From contig CAISOQ010000455.1 of the NCBI GenBank assembly GCA_903887095.1, positions 1 through 21,161 on the forward strand: 21,161 bases of DNA. The letters are read 5' to 3'. The position numbers and the translations under genes are program-made. Under the pieces are notes generated by a model, which was not told where the DNA came from, made no database searches, and saw nothing but the letters and a program-made list of their open reading frames with translations. Shown here in pieces: positions 1 to 7,146 of this stretch. The stretch comes from an uncultured Flavobacteriia bacterium. Lineage in GTDB: Bacteria; Bacteroidota; Bacteroidia; Flavobacteriales_D; Crocinitomicaceae. Every line of letters starts with the position of its first letter. Position 1 is the stretch's first letter.

Positions 1-3000
1 AGAGCGGGAAGACTGGGTAGAATTATATAATACAGGGACGGCTCCCTTAGACTTAACCGGACATTATTTGTCTGATAAAGCCAGTAACTTGACGAAATGG
101 CAAATCCCAAGTGGATCAATTGCCGCAAACGGGTTCAAAATGATTTATTGCTCAAAAAGAAATTTGGTGAGCGGAACACAGTATCACCCGAACTTTAGTT
201 TAAAACAAACTTCTAACGAGTGGATAATTCTTACTAATCCATCAGGAGTAGTTGTTGACTCTTTAAAAATGATCCACATGACAAAGGCCGACCATTCGAT
301 TGGCAGGTCGTCCAACGGCGCAAATGACTGGAAACTTTTTACAACACCCACGCCTAATTCAAACAATGCTGGCGGACAAAATTTTTATATTCCTACGCCT
401 GTAATGAGTTTAGCACCGGGATTTTATGCGGGAGTTCAAACTGTTACGATTACATGTTCTGACCCATCTGCAACAATCAGATATACTACGAATGGAGCAA
501 ATCCTACATCAACATCAACAGTATATTCCGGGCCTATTAATATTTCAACAACAACAGTACTTAGGGCCGCTGCCTTTGGTGCCGATCAGCCTTCATTCAT
601 CGAAACAAACTCTTATTTTATTGGTGTAACTCATACGGTTCCTGTTGTTTCTGTTTGCAGTCAACAAGTTTTTGATTTGGTTTCAAACGGCAATCAAAAC
701 GGAAGCGTAAAAGTTGGAGCCTTTGAGCTCTTTGAGGATAACGGGTTGTTTATTGATGAGGGCCAGGGTGAATTCAATAAACATGGAAATGATTCATGGT
801 TTTACGATCAAAGAGGTTTTGATTATATCACGCGTGATGAGTTTGGTTATGCTGCTGAGCTTGAGCATCAGATTTTTCCAGAAAAAACAAGAGATAATTT
901 TCAAAGAGTCATTTTAAAGCCGGCAGCGAGTGATAATTATTCTTTTGAAAATGGGGCTCACATTCGCGATGCCTTTATACATACACTTTCTATTCGAGCC
1001 GACATGAAACTGGATGAACGTACTTGGAGGCCATGCGTAGTTTATTTGAATGGTGAATATTGGGGCGTATATGAAATACGAGAAAAAGCAGATGATCACG
1101 ATTACACGGAATATTATTTTGATCAGGATAAATTCAACCTTCAATATCTAAAAACATGGGGTGGTACATGGGAAGAATATGGCGCGCCTAATGCTCAACC
1201 TTCATGGGATAATTTGGTTGCTTACATTGCATCAAACAACATGGGAAATGCCACAAATTTTGCCTTCGTCGACAGCTTGTTGAATTGGGAATCGATGTGT
1301 GATTATTTTATGTTTAATTCTTATGTTGTCAACCAAGACTGGCTAAACTGGAACACGGCTTGGTGGAGAGGAATGGACCCTCAGGGCGACAAGAAAAAAT
1401 GGCGGTATACACTTTGGGACATGGACGCTACTTTTGGCCATTATATAAATTATACGGGTATTCCTGACCCAAGTGCCAATGCAGACCCTTGCAATGTGGA
1501 AAATCTTCCTGATCCCGGAGGCCAAGGGCATACTGAAATCCTTCAAAAATTAATCAATGAAAATCCGCGGGTTGAGCAATATTATGTTACGCGGTATATT
1601 GATTTGGTGAACACGTATTTTTCATGCGATTATATGCATTTTTTGCTCGACAGCATGGTGAACGAAATTACACCAGAGATGAACGGTCAGGTCTCAAAAT
1701 GGGGGGGTACATTTGCGGGCTGGCAATCTAGGGTGCAACAACTCAATACGTTTATTGATAATAGATGCGCTGCGCTTGAACAGGGTTTAATAGACTGTTA
1801 TAACTTAACAGGTCCGTACAATGTTACTTTTAATGTTTCTCCCGCAAATTCTGGTGAGATCAAGGTAAATTCTATTTGGGCGCCTAGCTATCCTTGGGCT
1901 ACGCAATATTTTGGAGGTGTCGCAACGAACCTTGTGGCAAGGCCCCTTCCCGGCTTTGTATTTGATCACTGGGAGTATACGACGGGTCCATTGGTTAGTC
2001 CTGTCACTTCTGACTCAAATAGCTTAACTATTAATGGCGTAGAAAACATTGTGGCATTTTTTATTCCTGAAACACCAGATCTTGATGGAGACGGCTGTTT
2101 AAATACAGATGAAGTCCTTGCGGGCACCGATCCAAACAATCCTGATACAGATGGTGATGGAGAAAATGATTGCGCTGAAATAGGAGGAAATCCATCTTCT
2201 CCTCTGGATACAGATGGAGACGGAATTATAGACGCATTAGAACCTTCTATTCTTGATGCTGATGGAGATGAGGTGAGCGACGAACTTGATCCAGCGAATA
2301 CAGATCCATGTATACCTAACCCAAATGCAGGCCCATGTGATCAAGATGGCGATGGATTAACGAATACAGAAGAAACTGCCGCTGGCACAGACCCAACAAA
2401 TCCAAATACGGATGGAGACGCTATAAATGATGGACAAGAGGTTTCTGGTGGCTCTAATCCTCTTGACCCTTGTGACCCGGACGATACATTACCAGGTTGT
2501 CAAACAGACTCAGATGGGGACGGTGTGACAGATGCAGCAGAGGCAACAAGCGGAACGATTTCGAATGATCCTTGTTCTTATGACTCATTGCTGATCTCAC
2601 AACCAATATTGTCTGGTGCCGATTGTGATGGAGACGGAATTTTAGATGTGACAGAGATTGCTGATGGTTCAAATCCTTTTGATCCATGTGACCCTATTCC
2701 GGCGGGCGCAGGTTGCATAGAGGGTATTTTCGTTCCAACTGGGTTCTCACCAAATGGTCAAGGAGACGGAGAAAACGAAACTCTAACACTTATCGTTGGA
2801 AAGAATATTGTGCGATTTACGTTGTCAATATATGACAGGTGGGGAAATAAAATTTTGAATACAAGTGATAAAAACTTTGCTTGGGACGGAACATTTAATG
2901 GTCAGCCATGCAACGCGGGTGTGTATGCATATATTTTAGAGGTGCGTTTCGATGATGGAAAAGACGAAACGCGTTCTGGTAATATTACGCTAATCCGATG

Positions 3001-3001
3001 A
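1..3001 (+). CDS. Secreted CotH-kinase protein with lamin-tail, calcium-binding repeats and type IX secretion sorting domain (5' partial)
   Basis: The reading frame is open from base 2, so the true start lies upstream; the TTG at 68 is not the start because the residues before it (DWVELYNTG) already belong to a lamin-tail domain. In order: lamin-tail domain (about nt 2-380), chitobiase/hexosaminidase C-terminal-like domain (390-620), CotH-family kinase (about 895-1790), InlB-like repeat (1805-2075), thrombospondin type-3-like calcium-binding repeats with many DxDGDG motifs (2080-2720), and a gliding-motility-associated type-B T9SS sorting domain (2725-2998; FVPTGFSPNGQGDG, YDRWGNKI, GTFNGQ). 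The CotH part shows WGVYEIREKADDHDY and the acidic WDMDATFG motif (Asp codons at 1418 and 1424) expected for this kinase-like fold. It is probably exported across both membranes and held at the surface or released. The phosphorylation target is unknown. The stop overlaps the next gene in ATGA. Confidence 0.9.
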   Translation, partial: EREDWVELYNTGTAPLDLTGHYLSDKASNLTKWQIPSGSIAANGFKMIYCSKRNLVSGTQYHPNFSLKQTSNEWIILTNPSGVVVDSLKMIHMTKADHSIGRSSNGANDWKLFTTPTPNSNNAGGQNFYIPTPVMSLAPGFYAGVQTVTITCSDPSATIRYTTNGANPTSTSTVYSGPINISTTTVLRAAAFGADQPSFIETNSYFIGVTHTVPVVSVCSQQVFDLVSNGNQNGSVKVGAFELFEDNGLFIDEGQGEFNKHGNDSWFYDQRGFDYITRDEFGYAAELEHQIFPEKTRDNFQRVILKPAASDNYSFENGAHIRDAFIHTLSIRADMKLDERTWRPCVVYLNGEYWGVYEIREKADDHDYTEYYFDQDKFNLQYLKTWGGTWEEYGAPNAQPSWDNLVAYIASNNMGNATNFAFVDSLLNWESMCDYFMFNSYVVNQDWLNWNTAWWRGMDPQGDKKKWRYTLWDMDATFGHYINYTGIPDPSANADPCNVENLPDPGGQGHTEILQKLINENPRVEQYYVTRYIDLVNTYFSCDYMHFLLDSMVNEITPEMNGQVSKWGGTFAGWQSRVQQLNTFIDNRCAALEQGLIDCYNLTGPYNVTFNVSPANSGEIKVNSIWAPSYPWATQYFGGVATNLVARPLPGFVFDHWEYTTGPLVSPVTSDSNSLTINGVENIVAFFIPETPDLDGDGCLNTDEVLAGTDPNNPDTDGDGENDCAEIGGNPSSPLDTDGDGIIDALEPSILDADGDEVSDELDPANTDPCIPNPNAGPCDQDGDGLTNTEETAAGTDPTNPNTDGDAINDGQEVSGGSNPLDPCDPDDTLPGCQTDSDGDGVTDAAEATSGTISNDPCSYDSLLISQPILSGADCDGDGILDVTEIADGSNPFDPCDPIPAGAGCIEGIFVPTGFSPNGQGDGENETLTLIVGKNIVRFTLSIYDRWGNKILNTSDKNFAWDGTFNGQPCNAGVYAYILEVRFDDGKDETRSGNITLIR

Positions 3002-4044
3002 GCATGAAAAAACGACTTTTAAGCGCTGTTTTTTTCGCAGTAACTGGAGCATTGTTTGCACAAGACATTCATTTTTCTCAGACAGCACAGACTCCACTTC
3101 TCATAAATCCAGCGTGTGCTGGGGTTTATGATGGCTGGGAGCGCGTTACTATTAATCATAGAAATCAGTGGCTTGGTGCAGGAACACAGTTTATGACTTC
3201 TTCGGTTGCTGCAGATATTAACCTTGGAAAGGACAGTTATAGAGACAAAGCCCACGTTGGAATAGGCGCGCTGTTTTACAATGATATAGGAGGCGATTCA
3301 AAGTTTGGTACACAGGCGGGGTCATTGACGGTGAGCGGTATCTTGCCCGTTGGTGGTGGTCACACGTTTTCTGCTGGAATTCAAGGAGGGTTTGCTAGCA
3401 GAAAAGCAGACTATACCGCACTAACTTTTACTTCTCAATGGAATGGAAACGAATATGATCAATCGCTACTTTCCGGTGAGTCCAATGGTTTAAGTGGTTA
3501 CAGATACATCGATGCATCAGCGGGGCTCTTGTATGTTTACGATGCGAGTAAAAATTCTTTTCAGAGAAAAGATAATTTTAAAGTTCAATTCGGAATAGGT
3601 GGCTATCATTTAAATAGACCCATGATGCAATTTAATTCTGTTGATGGTGGAAGACTCTACCGCAAATTTGTAATTCATACTTCTATCAATTCAGACATTG
3701 CAATGTCGGATTGGTCAATTGATGCAAGTGCCGTGCAATTTATTCAGGGTCCCCATTTCGAAACAATTTTCGGAACCCTTTTGAAGTATCGTTTGAAGGA
3801 CGGAACAAAAATTACAGGGTATAATCAGGATGCGTATTTTGGTTTTGGAATGTTCTACCGTTTGAAAGACGCGCTTTGTCCGACGGTGCTAATTGATTGG
3901 AGAGGATTTAAATTAGGAGTTTCATATGATGCAACGGTATCGTCTATGCGTAAAGCGTATACTGGCGGATCTATAGAGTTTTCCTTGTCTTATACAAACC
4001 TTAGTCATGCGTTATTCAAGACCCGTAATCACAGCAGGTTCTAG
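2998..4044 (+). CDS. PorP/SprF-family type IX secretion membrane protein
   Basis: This 348-residue protein has a signal peptide (MKKRLLSAVFFAVTGALFAQ), then DIHFSQTAQTPLLINPACAG, the hallmark N-terminus of the PorP/SprF family of outer-membrane beta-barrels linked to type IX secretion. The rest alternates in a barrel-like way and ends near NHSRF. In this family, individual members are known to assist export of substrates carrying type-B sorting domains, as SprF does for SprB. The gene begins within the stop codon of the CotH protein (ATGA, 4-nt overlap), so the two are almost certainly co-transcribed and translationally coupled; I infer it is the dedicated partner of that protein. A second ATG at 3004 is an equally plausible start and gives the same signal peptide. 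Its stop directly abuts that of the opposing gene. Confidence 0.92.
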   Translation: MSMKKRLLSAVFFAVTGALFAQDIHFSQTAQTPLLINPACAGVYDGWERVTINHRNQWLGAGTQFMTSSVAADINLGKDSYRDKAHVGIGALFYNDIGGDSKFGTQAGSLTVSGILPVGGGHTFSAGIQGGFASRKADYTALTFTSQWNGNEYDQSLLSGESNGLSGYRYIDASAGLLYVYDASKNSFQRKDNFKVQFGIGGYHLNRPMMQFNSVDGGRLYRKFVIHTSINSDIAMSDWSIDASAVQFIQGPHFETIFGTLLKYRLKDGTKITGYNQDAYFGFGMFYRLKDALCPTVLIDWRGFKLGVSYDATVSSMRKAYTGGSIEFSLSYTNLSHALFKTRNHSRF

Positions 4045-4293
4045 TTATTTTTGAACGAATCCCTTCTTGAATAGCGAAACGATTTTTTTTCTGAAAAGAA
4101 ACATTAATAGCAAATAAGGGATTGCCATTAAGTACAGAATGCCTGAATTGATATTGGTTCCAAATGAGTTTTCATCTAATTCGCTTCCTTGTTCGGTCAT
4201 GAGTCGACACTGGGAGCAACCTTGAGCGAAAAGTTGTTCTGCAACTAAAATGAAAATCGCAACTAACAACAATGAAATGAAATTCCTTTTCAT
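4045..4293 (-). CDS. Small membrane protein with N-terminal signal and periplasmic CxxC motif
   Basis: An 82-residue protein of unknown function. Residues 1-24 form a signal peptide or first membrane segment ending LFAQ; Cys26 and Cys29 make a CSQC motif just after it; residues about 51-68 (GILYLMAIPYLLLMFLF) form a second membrane segment, followed by a basic tail. The small size, CxxC motif and NINSGILYLMAIPYLL stretch resemble uncharacterised proteins I recall from other Bacteroidota. A redox or metal-binding role is only a guess. The ATG at 4293 is preferred over one at 4344 because the signal peptide begins there and a TAnnTTTG box (4305-4298) lies just upstream, inside the longer version. 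The gene is monocistronic, with its stop abutting that of the PorP-like gene. Confidence 0.72.
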   Translation of the reverse strand: MKRNFISLLLVAIFILVAEQLFAQGCSQCRLMTEQGSELDENSFGTNINSGILYLMAIPYLLLMFLFRKKIVSLFKKGFVQK

Positions 4294-4297
4294 GACA

Positions 4298-4305
4298 CAA
4301 AGGTA
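4298..4305 (-). promoter_or_regulatory. Candidate -7 box (TACCTTTG) for the small CxxC protein
   Basis: On the minus strand this reads TACCTTTG, an exact match to the Bacteroidota TAnnTTTG -7 element, with only 4 nt between it and the ATG at 4293. Initiation would then fall at or next to the start codon. No TTG at normal -33 spacing is visible. Confidence 0.45.
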
Positions 4306-4375
4306 TAATAAATCAATCAAAGATTTAACTCTTGAATGATTCACTACCTAAAGACCATAATCAAAGCAATTAAAT

Positions 4376-4383
4376 TAAATTTG
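4376..4383 (+). promoter_or_regulatory. Candidate -7 box (TAAATTTG) for the TPR lipoprotein operon
   Basis: This is an exact TAnnTTTG match, 20 nt upstream of the ATG at 4404, predicting a leader of roughly 16 nt. No convincing -33 TTG is present at the usual distance. It lies in the 110-base gap between divergent genes. Confidence 0.45.
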
Positions 4384-4403
4384 TTCTTCGAATAAGAAAG
4401 TCC

Positions 4404-5399
4404 ATGAAATACCTTTTCCCAGTTGTTTTCCTTTTTATTTTGTGTTCATGTGGTGAAAACAAAAAAGCATCGATAGGAGCCATTGATATAGATAGCCTGT
4501 TAGTTCTTTATCCAGATAGCGTGGATCTATTGGTAGAGCGTGGAAACAGATATTTAAAGACGTTTGAATTTGACAAAGCAATAGCGGATGGGGCTAAAGC
4601 ATTTAGAATAGACAGCAATAATTTAGAAGCACGATTGTTGTTTGCCGACATTCTAAATAACAAACCAGACAGAAGTATAACAACAGATGTTTCGGCTGCC
4701 CAAAGACATTATAAATTTGCACTTAAGAAACGCCCGAAAGATCCTAAAGTATTAATTTCACTTGCATCCACGTATAGTCAACAAATGGATTTTGAAGAAT
4801 CATTTAAGTTGATAAATAAGGCCTTAAGAATAGATAAACGTTACAGAGATGCATATGTCTTAAAGGGTTCTAATTATTTATTTTTGAATAAGCCAGATTT
4901 GGCAAAGTCTTCTTATGAAACAGCTGTTCAACAAGACCCCAAATTTTTTGAGGCTTATCTCATGTTAGGATCTCTTTATCAATCCGAAAACAATGAAATT
5001 TGTTTAGAATATTACCGCACGGCAGTTAGTTTGCAGCCGAAAAACCCGGATGTGTTATTTTCACTTGCTTATGCCTACCAATTGTTTAATCAGCCAGCAA
5101 AAGCACTCGCTCTGTATAGAAAAATGATTCAAGTGGATACGGCGTATTATCAAGCGCTGAATCAAATAGGTGTGATTAAACAATACAACTATAAAGAAAT
5201 TGACAGCGCAATCTATTATTACAAGTCTGCCTTACAGACGGAGCCCCGTTTCGTGCAAGCATGGCACAATCTAGGAATGTGTTACGAAGAGAGAGGGGAT
5301 GTTTCTCAGGCCCTGCAATCCTATGGGAAAGCGTTGAAATATGATCCAAATTTTGAAATGTCCAGAGAACGAGCCGATCAACTGAAAAATGCGCGTTAA
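4404..5399 (+). CDS. Tetratricopeptide-repeat lipoprotein
   Basis: This 331-residue protein starts with a short lipoprotein signal (MKYLFPVVFLFILCSC), with Cys16 as the likely lipidated residue. The rest is built from TPR helices from about residue 35 to the end; clear units include DPKVLISLASTYSQQMDFEE, FEAYLMLGSLYQSENN, NPDVLFSLAYAYQLFNQPAK and FVQAWHNLGMCYEERGDVSQ. Such proteins act as scaffolds for envelope complexes; the partner is not shown by the sequence. It is probably an inner- or outer-membrane-anchored periplasmic protein. Its last 11 nt overlap the start of the next membrane-protein gene, so the two are likely made together. The name NlpI-like would over-interpret a general TPR resemblance. 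Confidence 0.85.
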   Translation: MKYLFPVVFLFILCSCGENKKASIGAIDIDSLLVLYPDSVDLLVERGNRYLKTFEFDKAIADGAKAFRIDSNNLEARLLFADILNNKPDRSITTDVSAAQRHYKFALKKRPKDPKVLISLASTYSQQMDFEESFKLINKALRIDKRYRDAYVLKGSNYLFLNKPDLAKSSYETAVQQDPKFFEAYLMLGSLYQSENNEICLEYYRTAVSLQPKNPDVLFSLAYAYQLFNQPAKALALYRKMIQVDTAYYQALNQIGVIKQYNYKEIDSAIYYYKSALQTEPRFVQAWHNLGMCYEERGDVSQALQSYGKALKYDPNFEMSRERADQLKNAR

Positions 5400-5994
5400 T
5401 CAAAAATATGTACAGTCATTTGGTGATGCATTAATTCCCATCTTGGGTTATTTTTTTTGGAATTGGAACTTATATTTCATAGTACTATTTTATTTGCTCG
5501 ATCTTATTGCTTGTGAAGTGTTTATGTACTTTAAAAGCAAAAAAATTCTTCAGGTACAAGGAGGGAAATGGCAAAAAAATTTAATTCCTCCCTTCTTGAG
5601 CCTTGTTTTACTGGCTACTTCAGTTTTGTTGGTCCATTTAAGTATGCAATGCGTTGAACGTGGAATTTCTTTTGAAAAGGAAATCGTTGCTTTTTGGACC
5701 TATAAAGATTTGGGAATAGAACAGGGATATTTGCTGGTACCATTGCTTTTTATTGTAGGTTTTCAGCGTTTCAAAATGGAGTTTATTGCTCAAAAACAAC
5801 ATGAAAAAATGTCCATGAGCAGCATGTGGAACGCGCATCTAAAAGAAAACAGTATTCTTTTGGCACTGCTTGGGCTAGTATATGGGATAACATTTTTTTG
5901 GGTTTTACCAGAAATCGTATACTTTATAAGTCTAATACTGTGCACGTCCGCATTCCGCATTTTTAAAGGCGAATTACTTCGTTTTTTTTCGTAA
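5389..5994 (+). CDS. Polytopic membrane protein of unknown function
   Basis: A 201-residue hydrophobic protein with about five membrane segments: residues about 13-50 (probably two, with many aromatic residues), 66-84, 110-126 and 153-190. The N-terminal PILGYFFWNWNLYFIVLFYLLD stretch loosely recalls DUF6498-type proteins, but I am not sure of that assignment. There are no recognisable catalytic motifs. The start at 5389 lies inside the end of the TPR lipoprotein gene (11-nt overlap), which argues for translational coupling and a shared envelope role. Its 3' end overlaps the 3' end of the opposing flippase-like gene by 21 nt, so neither stop has room for an independent terminator. Confidence 0.72.
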   Translation: MRVNQKYVQSFGDALIPILGYFFWNWNLYFIVLFYLLDLIACEVFMYFKSKKILQVQGGKWQKNLIPPFLSLVLLATSVLLVHLSMQCVERGISFEKEIVAFWTYKDLGIEQGYLLVPLLFIVGFQRFKMEFIAQKQHEKMSMSSMWNAHLKENSILLALLGLVYGITFFWVLPEIVYFISLILCTSAFRIFKGELLRFFS

Positions 5995-7146
5995 CCAGCG
6001 AGGCAGAATAATTGCCCCAATAATCAGGTAAGAATAATAGGAGAGTATCCGCCAAAGAAATGCAAGTCCCAAAATGAGTAACGCTGATTTTCCAAATGGC
6101 GCCATCAATTCCCCAAACGCATATTCCGCCAAGCCGCTTCCTCCAGGAGTTGGACTCATTCGCATAAACAGCCACAGAATGAATTGCTTTGCAAAAATCA
6201 AAACATGCTCTTTAAAATAAAGAGGAACAAAGGCAGCTAACAAAAAATTAATTACCAAAAACCGAGACGTCCAACTTGCAAAGGTTGCGCCAATTATTTT
6301 CAACCATTTGAAGAAACTAAAACGCCTCATTTCTTTAGAAGAAAGCTCAATTTCTGCAGCGGTCTTTAACGCACCGCTTCTCCACCGTTTTAAAAAAGGA
6401 ATTGAAAAAAGGAATTGAAACACCCGTGAAACAAACGTTGGATAAATAAAAATAGTGACGAAGAAAATTAAAAACAACGCAGAGATAATTGAAAAACCAC
6501 CCCAGAAAATCCAATGAGCACTGTTCATATTTACATTTCCCGACGGAAATAGAAGTTCACCCCCAAAAAGAAAAAAAACGAAAGGAATCAGTAATACGAA
6601 AAAGAGGTTGTCAAGCATTGCCGTGACCATGACAGCTGCGGTAGCGTTGCCTAAAGGGATTTTTTCTTTTTTAAGAATAAACATTGCAACAGCCGCACCA
6701 CTAATTACTCCCGGAGAAACGGCCGACGCAAACTCCCATAACATGATAACATGAAAAGCAGAGTTCCAGGTAAGTGATTGCCCTGTTAGTGTGCGAACAC
6801 GAATCATGTAAAACAGATCGCGAAGCGCCATAAAAATAAATGCAAAACAGATCCAAAAGAGTGAGTGAAAAGACCAGTGTATTTGTTTTAAAGCATCTGA
6901 GAAAGCTTCTTTTTTATACTTGCCTGAAGCAGAAACTGCAAAATCACTTTCTAATCCGATGTCTACTTTTCCATTGTGATTGGCATCAATCCATGCATGT
7001 GTTCCATTACCAATGGGTGCCAGAATGAATCTGGGACTATTTAAATAGTGCAGAAAAAGAAGTCCAACAACGAATAACCCAATCAAAACACCTACCCAGA
7101 TCTTCCAGCCTTGGAAAAAGGGAACAGATGATTTGTCATTATTCAT
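5974..7146 (-). CDS. Lysylphosphatidylglycerol synthase TM-region/flippase-like membrane protein
   Basis: A 390-residue polytopic protein resembling the UPF0104/LPG_synthase_TM family (PF03706), whose members include lipid flippase domains of MprF and glycolipid-related transporters. Family-like stretches include LWEFASAVSPGVISGAA in the middle and MSPTPGGSGLAEYAF at about residues 328-342, where SPTPGG...E is the most conserved motif. Residues 15-34 form the first membrane helix. A soluble segment follows before the next helix and holds D54-A-N-H-N-G-K-V-D62, a calcium-loop-like sequence that I would not expect in a flippase. It has no synthase domain, so a transport role is more likely than aminoacylation; the substrate is unknown. 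The ATG at 7146 overlaps the upstream lipoprotein gene by 8 nt, making it the last gene of a three-gene unit. Confidence 0.85.
   Translation of the reverse strand: MNNDKSSVPFFQGWKIWVGVLIGLFVVGLLFLHYLNSPRFILAPIGNGTHAWIDANHNGKVDIGLESDFAVSASGKYKKEAFSDALKQIHWSFHSLFWICFAFIFMALRDLFYMIRVRTLTGQSLTWNSAFHVIMLWEFASAVSPGVISGAAVAMFILKKEKIPLGNATAAVMVTAMLDNLFFVLLIPFVFFLFGGELLFPSGNVNMNSAHWIFWGGFSIISALFLIFFVTIFIYPTFVSRVFQFLFSIPFLKRWRSGALKTAAEIELSSKEMRRFSFFKWLKIIGATFASWTSRFLVINFLLAAFVPLYFKEHVLIFAKQFILWLFMRMSPTPGGSGLAEYAFGELMAPFGKSALLILGLAFLWRILSYYSYLIIGAIILPRWLRKKTK

Noticed and set aside
68..70. TTG at 68 as the start of the CotH protein
   Set aside because: The frame is open upstream to the window edge and already encodes lamin-tail sequence, so the gene is 5' truncated.
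2080..2720. Repeated GATGGAGACGG-like DNA as a repeat element
   Set aside because: The repetition comes from the encoded DxDGDG protein motifs and is not an independent DNA element or CRISPR.
4294..4344. Longer N-terminus for the CxxC protein starting at 4344
   Set aside because: It would place 17 residues before a normal signal peptide and would contain the promoter box.
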